A stretch of 64,000 nt of DNA from positions 99,010,397 through 99,074,396 of the forward strand of contig NC_080423.1 of the NCBI RefSeq assembly GCF_029873635.1, read 5' to 3'. The position numbers and the translations under genes were made by a program. This stretch comes from Malania oleifera. Taxonomy: Eukaryota > Streptophyta > Magnoliopsida > Santalales > Ximeniaceae. The notes beneath the pieces are model-generated. The model worked only from the letters and a program-made list of their open reading frames with translations. It was not told where the DNA came from and did no database searches. Position 1 is the first letter of the stretch, and every line of letters starts with the position of its first letter. Shown here piece by piece: positions 10,884 through 20,175 of the stretch.

Positions 10884-12627
10884 CTCACCATAGAATTTAT
10901 TGTTGCTGAAATCCATATAATTTAAATTTGGGTATATGCCAAAATGTTCTGATATGTTTCTAGTGAATTGATTCCTTCCTAGCCTAACCCTAACTAGGGT
11001 AGTACAGTTCCTTAATATTTTTGCAATGGAACCTATGAAATGGTTATCTTCTATAAGAAACTTCTCAAGCAAACCCCCAAGGCATGTATTGTCTGGAAAA
11101 TGGTTGATAAATTTGTTATCAGATAAAGCCAGAAGCCTCAAATGTGTAAGATTATTCATCTCTTGAGGAATGGAGCCATAAAATTTGTTTGAAAACAAGC
11201 ATAAGTCTCGAAGAGACTTCAATTTCCCTATTTCTGGAGGGAGTAGGCCTGAAAATAGATTTCCATGGAGTGCTAGGGTGGTGAGCTTAGTAAAATTTCC
11301 AATTGTGAGTGGAATGGTTCCTGTTAGGTTGTTACTTGACAATGCAAGGTAATTGAGAGACGTAAGTATTCCTATCTCTCGAGGAATAGATCCAGAAAGC
11401 ATGTTATGATGAAGGTACAAGGTGGTCAAGTTGCCCAAGTCTTCTATAGTAGTTGGGATTGGCCCTATGAGGTTGTTACCTGACAATGAAAGGCTATTGA
11501 GAGACTTAAGCATTCCTATCTCTCGAGGAATATATCTAGAAAGCATGTTATGACGAAGGTACAGGGTGGTCAAGTTGGCCAAGTCTCCTATAGTAGTTGG
11601 GATTGGCCCTGTGAGGTTGTTAATTGACAAGTCAAGGTCATTGAGAGACTTAAGCATTCCTATCTCTCGAGGAATAGATCCAGTAAGTTCGTTTACCCCA
11701 AGGTACAAAGTGGTCAAGTTTTTTAAATTTCTTATCGAACCTGGAATTGAACCCGTGAGATTGTTATATGACAATGCAAGAAAAATAAGAGACTTAAGCA
11801 TTCCTATCTCTCGAGGAATAGATCCAGAAAGCATGTTATTATCAAGGTACAAGGTGATCAAGTTGCCCAAGTCTCCTATAGTAGTTGGGATCAGCCCTGT
11901 GAGGTTGTTACCTGACAAAACAAGGCCATTGAGAGACTTAAGCATTCCCATCTCTCGAGGAATAGATCCAAAAAGCATGTTGTCATAAAGGTACAAGGTG
12001 GTCAAGTTGCCCAAGTCTCCTATAGTAGTTGGGATTGACCCTGTGAGGTTGTGACCTGATAATTGAAGGTCATTGAGAGACTTAAGCATTCCTATCTCTC
12101 GAGGAATAGATCCAGAAAGCATGTTGTGATGAAGGCACAGGGTGGTCAAGTTGCTCAAGTCTCCTATAGTAGTTGGGATTGATCCTGTGAGGTTGTTAAC
12201 TGACAAATCAAGGGCATTGAGAGACTTGAGCATTCCTAGATTGGAGGGAATGTTTACGAAGAGGATGTTGTTGCTAAGATCAAGCTTTTCGAGGTGTTGG
12301 AAGGACGAGAAATTAAAACTATGGAGCGTACCTCTCAAAGCAAGGCTTGTGAGGTTTACATATGCAATGCCCCTAATGGACTTGTGACGCCCAATTCCAA
12401 TCCATCGATTGCAAGGGTCGGTTCCAACCCAAGAGGACAAAATAGATTGGCTGTGGTTGTCAAGGCTTGTCTTCCATTCCACCAAAGCGTTTGTTACAGA
12501 AGTAGTGGTGACTAAAGCAGAAACAAAAGCAGTGCAATAACAAGGAGGAGGAGGAGGGGATGCAAGAAAGAGGAGGAACAAGAGAAGGAAGGAAAGAAGC
12601 CGCGGGGGGGGGGGGGGGGGTAGACAT
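10884..12627 (-). pseudogene. Gene 1 exon 1, 5' piece: signal peptide, LRRNT and LRR array
   Basis: From about 12581 to 10898 one open frame encodes [12 protein letters not shown], the LRRNT region ([26 protein letters not shown]) and about 18 LRRs of 24 residues, ending at NKFYGE where the insertion starts. The conserved start codon by comparison with genes 2 and 3 is the ATG at 12627-12625. It is followed by ACC and a 17-C run, which puts it out of frame with the LRRs. A shorter product from an internal start would lack a full signal peptide. Confidence 0.87.
11340..12240 (-). repeat. 144-bp coding repeats (paired LRRs) in gene 1
   Basis: Two 24-residue LRR types alternate: a D type ([20 protein letters not shown]) and an M type ([20 protein letters not shown]), each followed by REIG or TTIG. 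At DNA level the string AAGCATTCCTATCTCTCGAG (plus strand) recurs every 144 bp. Three full pairs precede the divergent LRR with SLIFLALSYNNLT, and more follow it. Confidence 0.85.
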
Positions 12628-13355
12628 TGGTTTTCCTATATATCTATGACTGCTGGGTATATAAAATGGATGGGTGGTTAGGATTGGGATGCAGAGGGTA
12701 AAGGCATAATGAGTGGTATTTATAGACAATGGAGATGGAAGGGATGGTTTAAATGAAAGAAGTAGATGGGCCCTCTTGGCTATAGGATGGCTCCAAAAGT
12801 GAGACGAAAGTGAGCTCTTCTTAGCTTGAAATTGATTTGAAGAGCTCAAATATTGCAAGTAATGAAACACAACAAATAAATAAGTAAAACATTTCATTAT
12901 TATTTTATATAAATCGATAAATATGCTTCTAATTTTGTCTTTGGCAACAGCATCACTTTATAAATATGTTTATTATTTCTTTTTTGCGCAGTGAACTTAG
13001 GTAATACTGAGAGTTCCAAAATTGCACGTAATATATAAAGTATGAATGAGTCATTTATAAATTTGGTTTAGGTATAAAATTGTCCTTTAAGAATAGTCAA
13101 CAAATAAATAATATTTTTTATGATGAGATATTGTTCGCTTTGATCCACAAAAGATAACTTACAAAGTTAAAGTCTAAATATTTTTATATCATCAATTTAT
13201 CATGACAGGTAGTTATAATGACAGTTAGGCTAACTAAATTAATTAATTCATTAATTGGCTTGTGTACCTAGTAGTATTAACAACATTAATAGATGGTGGC
13301 GATTATTCTTATGGATATGAACCTTTTTTTTTTTTTTTTTTTAACTTTTACGTCA
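12628..13355 (-). other. Promoter region of gene 1
   Basis: The first about 120 bp match the gene 3 promoter, including the TATA box. Further out, about 13010-13310 matches 53360-54040, upstream of gene 2 (for example GTGTACCTAGTAGTATT in both). This places the edge of the duplicated unit at least 0.7 kb upstream of the start. No separate gene is seen. Confidence 0.7.
12717..12724 (-). promoter_or_regulatory. TATA box of gene 1 (TATAAATA)
   Basis: TATAAATA on the minus strand lies 90 bp upstream of the ATG at 12627. The same octamer sits at the same distance in gene 3 (62532-62539), within a conserved context. Confidence 0.6.
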
Positions 13356-14681
13356 TGTCACGACATCCCGGACCCGGCCCAGAGAACCAATCTATGCTTT
13401 AAAAAATTGGTTCGGCTTGCAAACTGGGAAGAATGGATGGAAATGTGTGATTTTAAAGAATGTGATTTTTGTGGAAAACGATGTGTGGTGGAGTCGCTAC
13501 TAACCTTTGGAAGTGTGGTTAGAACACTTGATTGCTACCCCATTAAGGGTAGAATTGGCCTGCGTTACCAGAATCGGGCTCAAGAGTACGGTTACGCGAG
13601 GGGAAGGTATTAGCACCCCCTACACGCCCGTTCTTACGAACGGTACCAGATTAATAAAGAATTATCCCGAAATAGATGTAATAAGTCTCTAAAGATTACT
13701 CCCTTTCAAAAATCAAAAGAATGAAAATACTATATAGGTATTCCCTCATAACCGGGGCAATCTAGTACTCCGAAGAGTCAATGTTATTGTTTGCAATCAT
13801 CGGGTAGGAAAATTGAAGATAGGATACAAAATACGTTCCTAGGGTTTTGAAATCTATAGGTTTTTTTTAGTATAAAAAATAATATTCCGAGAGGTTTTTG
13901 AAATTTGTTTGGGATTGGAATAATTTTTTGTGCCTAAAAAGATATTTTTGTGATTTTTCCTAAGTGTGAAAATGATTTTTGTGATTTTTATGATTTTTAC
14001 CGAACTTTCAAAATAACACAAATAAAATCAGTAGAAATCAAAATGTGAAAATATTTTTGGAATTTCTGAGAATTTTGAGATTTTTGTGAATTTTCTAGAT
14101 ATAATAATAGTATATACAAGCGAAATGGAGAAAACCGGGGTGAATCGGTCCGGGAATGGTGAACCGGTTAAACGTTGACCAGTTTGGGAGAAAACCAGTT
14201 TAAGGTTTTGGTCGAGACAATTGATTTTTCGGGGTTTTCCAATGTACTTTCGAATACAACAGAATTTTAAACAACAATCATGAAAGTCATAGTTTTAAAG
14301 ATATGACTTTAAAATGTATTTTTGAAAATTTTGAATGTAAGGAAACAGATCTAACCTTTACCAAACATGTTGGAAACTTTCTTAGATTTTCTTCAAAAAT
14401 TTTCAAATGTAAATAAGTTTCAAAGCCTTAAAAATTTTTGAATTTTCTTTGAAAATTTTTCTGAATTTTTGTTTCTTTTATGAAATTTCTTTTTTTATTT
14501 TTATGGGTTAAAAAGAAGCTATTTAAAATAAAAAATGAACAATCAAATAAAATCAAATAAAATCAAATAAACTAGCAGAGGCCGGTTCGGGAAAGGGGGC
14601 GGAGATGTAACATAGGAAGAGAAAGTTCGTTGGTTTTACCTATCATCTTTTTCTCCTCTGGTCTTCCTCTCTTATTTGTGA

Positions 14682-14996
14682 ATCTGCAGGGGTTAGTCTA
14701 CATCGCATTCCCAAGGGTTGTTCTTGAGCTCTGATTCGAGGCACTACTGAGTACCTTCTTCAGATGGGGTGACCCGGCACCGGTAGGAAAAGGGATCAGT
14801 CGACCGCTTGATCTTCTTTCGTTTTCCTCTGCTCCGGTTTTCTTTTCCTGTTGGTGAGTCTACTAGGGCCGCTCTACAGCGTCTTCCTGAGAGTTGTTCT
14901 TGAGCTCTGATTCGAGGCACTATGTAGTGCCTTCTTCAAATGGGGGGACTCAGCACCGATAGAAAACGGGATCAGTCGACCTCTTGATCTTCACTT
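14682..14996 (+). repeat. 178-bp direct duplication
   Basis: GTTGTTCTTGAGCTCTGATT and the following GGGATCAGTCGACC-containing sequence occur twice, offset by 178 bp. The two copies are about 85% alike by eye. Confidence 0.8.
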
Positions 14997-15109
14997 AAAA
15001 AAACTAACTTCACAAACTTATAACAGAAAACTTCAATATTTGAAATCTTCTCCTTACCACCACTAAGAACTCTCCCCCTTGTGCTTGGAATGAGAGGGCT
15101 TATTATAGA

Positions 15110-15745
15110 CTTAGCTTGGGGCAAGCATGGGAAATAAGACATAGGGGAGTCATGATGGGGGGAACCAAGTATGGGGGGAAGAATGATGAAGAGAAATTAG
15201 CATGGGAAGAATGATAAAAGGAGATAACATGACATGTAGTGAGTGATGATGGAGGGAACAAAGTATGAGATGAAGAATGATGAAAGGAATATAGCATGAG
15301 AAGAATGATAAAGGGAGGAAACATGGCATGTGGTGAGTGATGATGAAGGGAACAAAGTATGAGATGAAGAATGATGAAGGGAATATAGCAAGAGAAGATT
15401 GATAAAGGGAGGAAACATGACATGTGGTGAGTGATGATGGGGGGAACAAAGTATGAGATGAAGAATGATGAAAGGAATATAGCATGAGAAGAATGATAAA
15501 GGGAGGAAACATGACATGTGGTGAGTGATGATGGAGGGAACAAAGTATGGGATGAGGAATGATGAAGGGAATATAGCATGGGAAGATTGATAAAGGGAGG
15601 AAACATGACATGTGGTGAGTGATGATGGGGGGAACAAAGTGTGGGATGAAGAATTATGAAGGGAGTATAGCATGAAAAGAATGATAAAGGGAGGAAACAT
15701 GACATGTGGTGAGTGATGATGGGGGAACAAAGTATGCTTGCATTT
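15110..15745 (+). repeat. 94-bp minisatellite (dimer of a 47-bp unit), about 6-7 copies
   Basis: The landmark CAAAGTATGAGATGAAG (with variants) recurs with its G at 15263, 15357, 15451, 15545 and 15639, exactly 94 bp apart. Inside each unit the two halves resemble each other (GAATGATGAAGGGAAT versus GAATGATAAAGGGAGG), so the ancestral unit was about 47 bp. Because 94 is not divisible by three and the unit has no minus-strand stop, three overlapping minus-strand frames stay open. They are not genes. Confidence 0.9.
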
Positions 15746-15763
15746 GACAAATTAAAATACAAA

Positions 15764-15816
15764 ATAATAATAATAATAATAATAATTATAATAATAATAA
15801 TAATAATAATAATATG
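15764..15816. repeat. (AAT)n microsatellite
   Basis: An ATA/AAT triplet run with one interruption lies between two minisatellites. Confidence 0.9.
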
Positions 15817-15819
15817 AGG

Positions 15820-16970
15820 GTCCTAGAAGCTGTGCGGAGCCCATCGAAGATGTGTGGGGCCCACGCGCCATGTGGGGTCCATAAGTCGTTTCAGGGTTAC
15901 AGGAACCCGAACTAGCAAGGCACCGGATATGTGGATCCGAGCTAGCGTACCAAAGGGGGTAACATGCATCGGATGTAGGAATCCGAGCTAGCGTACTAAG
16001 AGAGGTGGGGCCCACAAAATATGTGGGGCCCAATAGAGATATGTGGGGCCCACAAGCTATGTGGGGTCCACGCACCATTTGAAGAACCCGAGCTAGCAGG
16101 TGCAAGCATGCCAAAAGAGGTAACGTGCATCAGACGTAGGGATCTGAGCTAACATACTAGAGGGGTAACATGCATCGGATGTAGGAATCCAAGCTAGCGT
16201 ACCAAAGAGCGTAACGTGCATCGGATGTAGGAATCTAGGCTAGCGTACCAGAAGATGTGGGGCCCACAAACCATGTGGGGCCCAATGGAGATATGTGGGG
16301 CCCACAAGCAATGTGGGGTCCACGAACCATTTACGGGTTATAGGAACACGAGCCAGCAGGCAGAAGTATGCCAAAGGAGGTAACGTGCATCGGATGTAAG
16401 AATCCGAACTAGCGTACCAAAGGGGGTAACGTGCACCGGATGTACAAATCCGAACTAGCATACCAGGAGGGGTAACGTGGACCGGATGTAGGAATCCAAG
16501 TTAGCGTACCAGAAGATGTGGGGCCCACAAACTATGTCGAGCCCAATGAAGATATGTAGGGCCCACAAGCAATGTGGGGTGCACGAACCTTTTAAGGGTT
16601 ATAGGAACACGAGCCAGCAGGCAGAAGCATGCCAAAGGAGGTAACGTGCATCGGATGTAGGAATCCGAACTAGCGTACCAAAGGGGGTAACGTGCACCGG
16701 ATGTAGGAATCCGCGCTAGCGTACCAAAGGGGGTAACGTGCATCGGATGTATGAATCCGAGCTAGCGTACTAGGAGGGGTAACGTGCATCGGATGTAGGA
16801 ATCCGAGCTAGCGTACCAGAAGATGTGGGGCCCACAAACCATGTGGGGCCCAATGAAGATATGTGAGGCCCATAAGCAATGTGGGGTTCACGAACCTTTT
16901 AAGGGTTATAGGAACACGAGCCAGCAGACAGAAGCATGCCAAAGGAGGTAACGTGCATAAGAAAACAAAT
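15820..16970 (+). repeat. Compound minisatellite with 46-bp unit and higher-order structure
   Basis: A 46-bp unit (GTAACGTGCATCGGATGTAG, then GAATCCGAGCTAGCGTACCA) recurs many times. It alternates with a GGGGCCCACA-rich block (ATGTGGGGCCCACAA, ATGTGGGGTCCACG, GAACACGAGCCAGCAG) of about 125 bp. The compound unit restarts at about 16251, 16510 and 16809, so the higher-order period is about 260-300 bp. Confidence 0.85.
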
Positions 16971-17314
16971 TTCCATCTTGGTTTGCTCTCCAACATGTTG
17001 GCTTAGATCTGTTTCATATTCAGTGTGACTTGTGCTTAAACGTGTTAATTTTATTGAAAATTTTTAAATGAAAATTTTGCTTGCCACAGTGACTTTGGTT
17101 TTGCCATATGATCCCTGCTTTAAACTTATTTAATATTTCTAGATCTATATGGTTGCATTTTTCTGGTCATATTATGAATCATGCTTAAATGATAAACCAA
17201 AAAAATAATGTTTACTTGAATTTTTAAATTAAAGTATCTTTTTCAGCAAGCATATGCCCCCAATATTTACCGAAAATTTTGAGGGGATATATTTTTATAC
17301 ATATATATACATAT

Positions 17315-19418
17315 TGTTAGCTTTGATGTATTCCCAAGAGAGTGGTGAATTGAGTATTAAAAATTATTCCTAGGTTTATCCAAATCAACAGCACTAATTC
17401 ACAACCTAGAGTTTGTCTAAGTATTCCCAAATGCGTAGATAAATGTAAGATGCTGAAATTTAAACCACGCGTAGCATTCACACAATAACATACATGTGGA
17501 GGGATGTAAATTGCGGAAATATAAACAGTGCACACACGATATGTTATTAGAGTTCGGCCAATACTGCCTACGTCCTCGCCTTGGCTCACCAGCACAAGGA
17601 TTCCACTATTGCTCACTTAACAGGTGGAGCGAAACCGTTTACAACCAGGTCAATTAGCGGGGCTGACTTCAACCTACACCTTACCAGGATAGTACACCTA
17701 ACTTTCCTAACCAGGTCTAAGCCAATCCAAGACTATTCAATTGGACTAGTCTCCCTTTTCAAGCCCACATCTGGAATACTAATATTCAATACAATTTTGC
17801 ATACAAATAAAGTGCTTCTACTTCAAGCACATATGTACTACAATACAACACAGTATAATCAATGCATATCAATATGTATGAACTATAAGCTCAGTGCTCT
17901 ATATATGCAATCAACACTCAGAATAATGACTTTATCTAATCAACCACAAGAGTGTATTCTAGAACTATTTTGAAACTATGTACCAATATATCTCAATCAC
18001 AAGCTTAGGGTTTCAAAGATTTCTACCAAGAGTATTCTAAATATTTTTAAACAATATTTTCTCAATATTCAAGCATAAGTAGATATTTAAAAATAAGCTT
18101 GTAAAGAGATTTTTGCGCACACAAAAATACAAGCCCACATAAGTCTTGCAATAACAATGCAAAGACTCACTTAGTTATAGGATTTTTCCCACACAAGATT
18201 TATCAAATTAAATCGGTGGAAAAATCCTTACTTAACTCTCAATATGAAAATCAAATATCAATCAAATGTAATGAGAGTTTCTAGCAATGTAGAACAATGT
18301 ATAAACACTCACAAGGTTTGGTTTAGCAAGAGAATGATAATATGAGAGTGTATGGGCGTTGAATGAACAAATATGGCTTAGGAAATTTGAGAGGACTTTC
18401 AGTTAATCTTATTTGCTAATCACTCTCTAATCCAAGAAAACAAGTGTGTATATATAGACAAGGGCATATTATGATCGTTGGGGGACACATAGGGTATTCT
18501 TAATTTTGTTTTAAAATGTTTAGGAAAATTAACCTTGTTTAACACTTCTTAACTGTGGTGAAAAATAAAACAACCCGAGAGTTTCGGGTGCCCGATCCAC
18601 GGTTTGGTCACCCAAACAGACTCAGTTCAAAAAGTTATTTTTGAACGTTTGGGTGCCCGAGTATAGGTTCAATTTGCTGAACCAGGGCGATTTCCATTCT
18701 GTCCACATTTCGGTCGCCTAGTTTAGAGTTCGGTAGCCCGAATTTGTCAATTCGGGTCGCCCGAGGGTATTTTGAACGCAAGAGTTTGGGCGCCTGAGTT
18801 GTTAGAAAAAGTTAGAATGGACGTTCGATTGACTGAGAAAGATACGCTCATTTTTAGTTCGGTCGTCTGACGCCAAGTCAACTTTTTGACTAGTCAAGGG
18901 TTCAGTCGCCCGAAATCAGGTCAATTATTGACTTAGTTCAACATTCGGTCGACTGAGGCAAAATACACTGCCAACTTCGGTCGCCCAAAGTCACAAGATT
19001 TTGCATATTAAGCCCAATTTCAAAACATAAGATTCTCTAGATAATATATCTGATGATGGGGACAATCCAAAGTGTAAATGTGAGGACCTAGGGTCTTTCT
19101 AAAGTCTTTTTGAGTTAACCCCAAAAATTCAGCGTCGATCGATCGAAGGGTGATACCTAAGGTCTTTCTAAGATCTTGAGCTTATAGTCTTACATGCATG
19201 ATATGTAGATTATTACAGACATTTTTGAAATGAAATTATTTTAGACCCAATAATATTAAAACAAATAATAAATGTGTCAGGGTTTTCATATTTCTTCAAG
19301 TTGCTGCATGCTATCAATGTGATCTAACTTAGTATAATCCTGCACACAAACTTGAAAGTTATCAAATATGAATAGTATTTGTCATTATCAAAACCAGGAG
19401 TGACTTATAAGGTCAACA
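17315..19418 (-). mobile_element. Complete solo LTR (copia-like) with CATAT target duplication
   Basis: On the minus strand it runs TGTTGACC ... GCTAACA, 2104 bp. The five bases on each side are CATAT (17310-17314 and 19419-19423), a perfect target-site duplication. It is homologous, inverted, to the LTR at 20176-22065: both carry CTGGTTTTGATAATGACAAA near the start, then a GACCTTAG...GACCCTAGG block, a GTCGAC-type motif array and AAGGCG.GG.(C/T)GTAGGC near the end. It is a product of LTR-LTR recombination, nested in a relative. Confidence 0.85.
18565..18985 (-). repeat. Degenerate TTCGGTCGACCGAA motif array in the solo LTR
   Basis: About ten variants of the palindromic core TTCGGKCGMCYGAR recur every 30-60 bp with unrelated DNA between them. 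Examples are CGGTCGCCCAAAG, TTCGGTCGACTGAG, TTCGGTCGTCTGA and TTCGGGTCGCCCGAGG. Confidence 0.75.
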
Positions 19419-20175
19419 CATATTTATTTATTTGTACACATATTTCAAAGCAAGAAACGAACCTACATGAAATATATTTTTATATCTTGCTTGTGTGCTT
19501 TATGCTTCATGACTTGTGCTATATTGTTTCAAAATTATTTGTCATGAAATTTTTTTTTTTTTTTGGGTGTTGCATAACCAGTTCATGGATTATTCATGAA
19601 TTGCATATGAACTTGTTAGACCATGTTTTTGCTCAAACTTACTTTTTCATTTCTCGCATGCTTTTAAATTCCAATCTTTTGCGGGTCTTATGTTGTATTG
19701 TCTTAATTGCAATGGTTTGAAGATACCTCTGGTCTGACCATGTTTATCATGTTTTTCTTTATATTAAATGACCAGTTATTGTTTTATGAAAAATAAATGC
19801 CAAAACCATAAAGGGGGAGTATTTTCTAAACAAATTAAAAATCTTTTAAAAAAAAGGGGGGAGTTTTCTTTACTAAGTTTGTTTTTAAATGATCAAACTT
19901 TTCTACTTAACTTAACCCTTTTTGCTGATGCACTAATGCCAAAAGGGGGAGAATGTTTTTTAGCAAAATAATAATGACCGAAATATAGGGGTAAAATTTA
20001 TCAGCATGTGCTTTAACGCAAAAATTTAAATATATGATCATTTGCAATGTCTTATTTTGTGAATATGCTAGAACTTTATTGTTTATATTTTATATTATGC
20101 ATATTCTCAGGGGGAGCCTTTTCAGGCTGTACCCATTTTTCTTTAATGTGTTTGTCATTATCAAAAAGGGAAGAT

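Larger units (their letters stand above)
5389..12627 (-). pseudogene. LRR receptor-like kinase gene 1 (MIK2-like), disrupted
   Basis: This is a paralogue of the intact gene at 58092-62444, with the same two-exon plan. It keeps a signal peptide region, LRRNT, about 26 LRRs, a membrane segment and kinase pieces. Four lesions are visible. A run of 17 C after the start codon shifts the frame of the signal peptide. An LTR-type insertion of 2.8 kb (8079-10883) splits an LRR. An A-run after the membrane segment is two bases longer than in gene 3 (about 7268-7278). A 5-bp loss in the kinase activation segment (about 6690-6710) causes an early stop. The DFG motif survives but cannot be joined in frame to the last exon. 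Promoter and splice sites are still recognisable, so decay looks recent. Homopolymer errors could explain the first and third lesions but not the insertion. Confidence 0.88.
13356..16975. mobile_element. LTR relic rich in minisatellites (same family as 8079-10883)
   Basis: It starts TGTCACGACATCCC after a T run. The first 350 bp contain the family block: GAGTCGCTACTAAC, a GTGGTTAGAACACTTGAT string, GGTTACGCGAGGGGAAGG and CCGTTCTTACGAACGGTACC. This block is the reverse complement of 10650-10880. Downstream are a duplicated 178-bp segment, CT-rich stretches and two minisatellites. No pol domain is seen. The right end is placed where copia-like sequence begins and is uncertain. Confidence 0.55.

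Noticed and set aside
11566-12387. Plus-strand open frames opposite the LRR exons (also at 50554-50823, 61237-61515 and 61957-62202)
   Set aside because: They are antisense shadows of the repetitive LRR coding sequence and recur wherever that sequence does.
12294-12515. Plus-strand frame conserved in three places (also 51009-51236 and 62103-62330)
   Set aside because: It is the antisense of the conserved LRRNT exon; conservation follows from the paralogues.
15103-15762. Three overlapping minus-strand open frames of 153-219 codons
   Set aside because: All are frame shifts of one 94-bp tandem repeat; start points are offset by 47 bp, the half unit.
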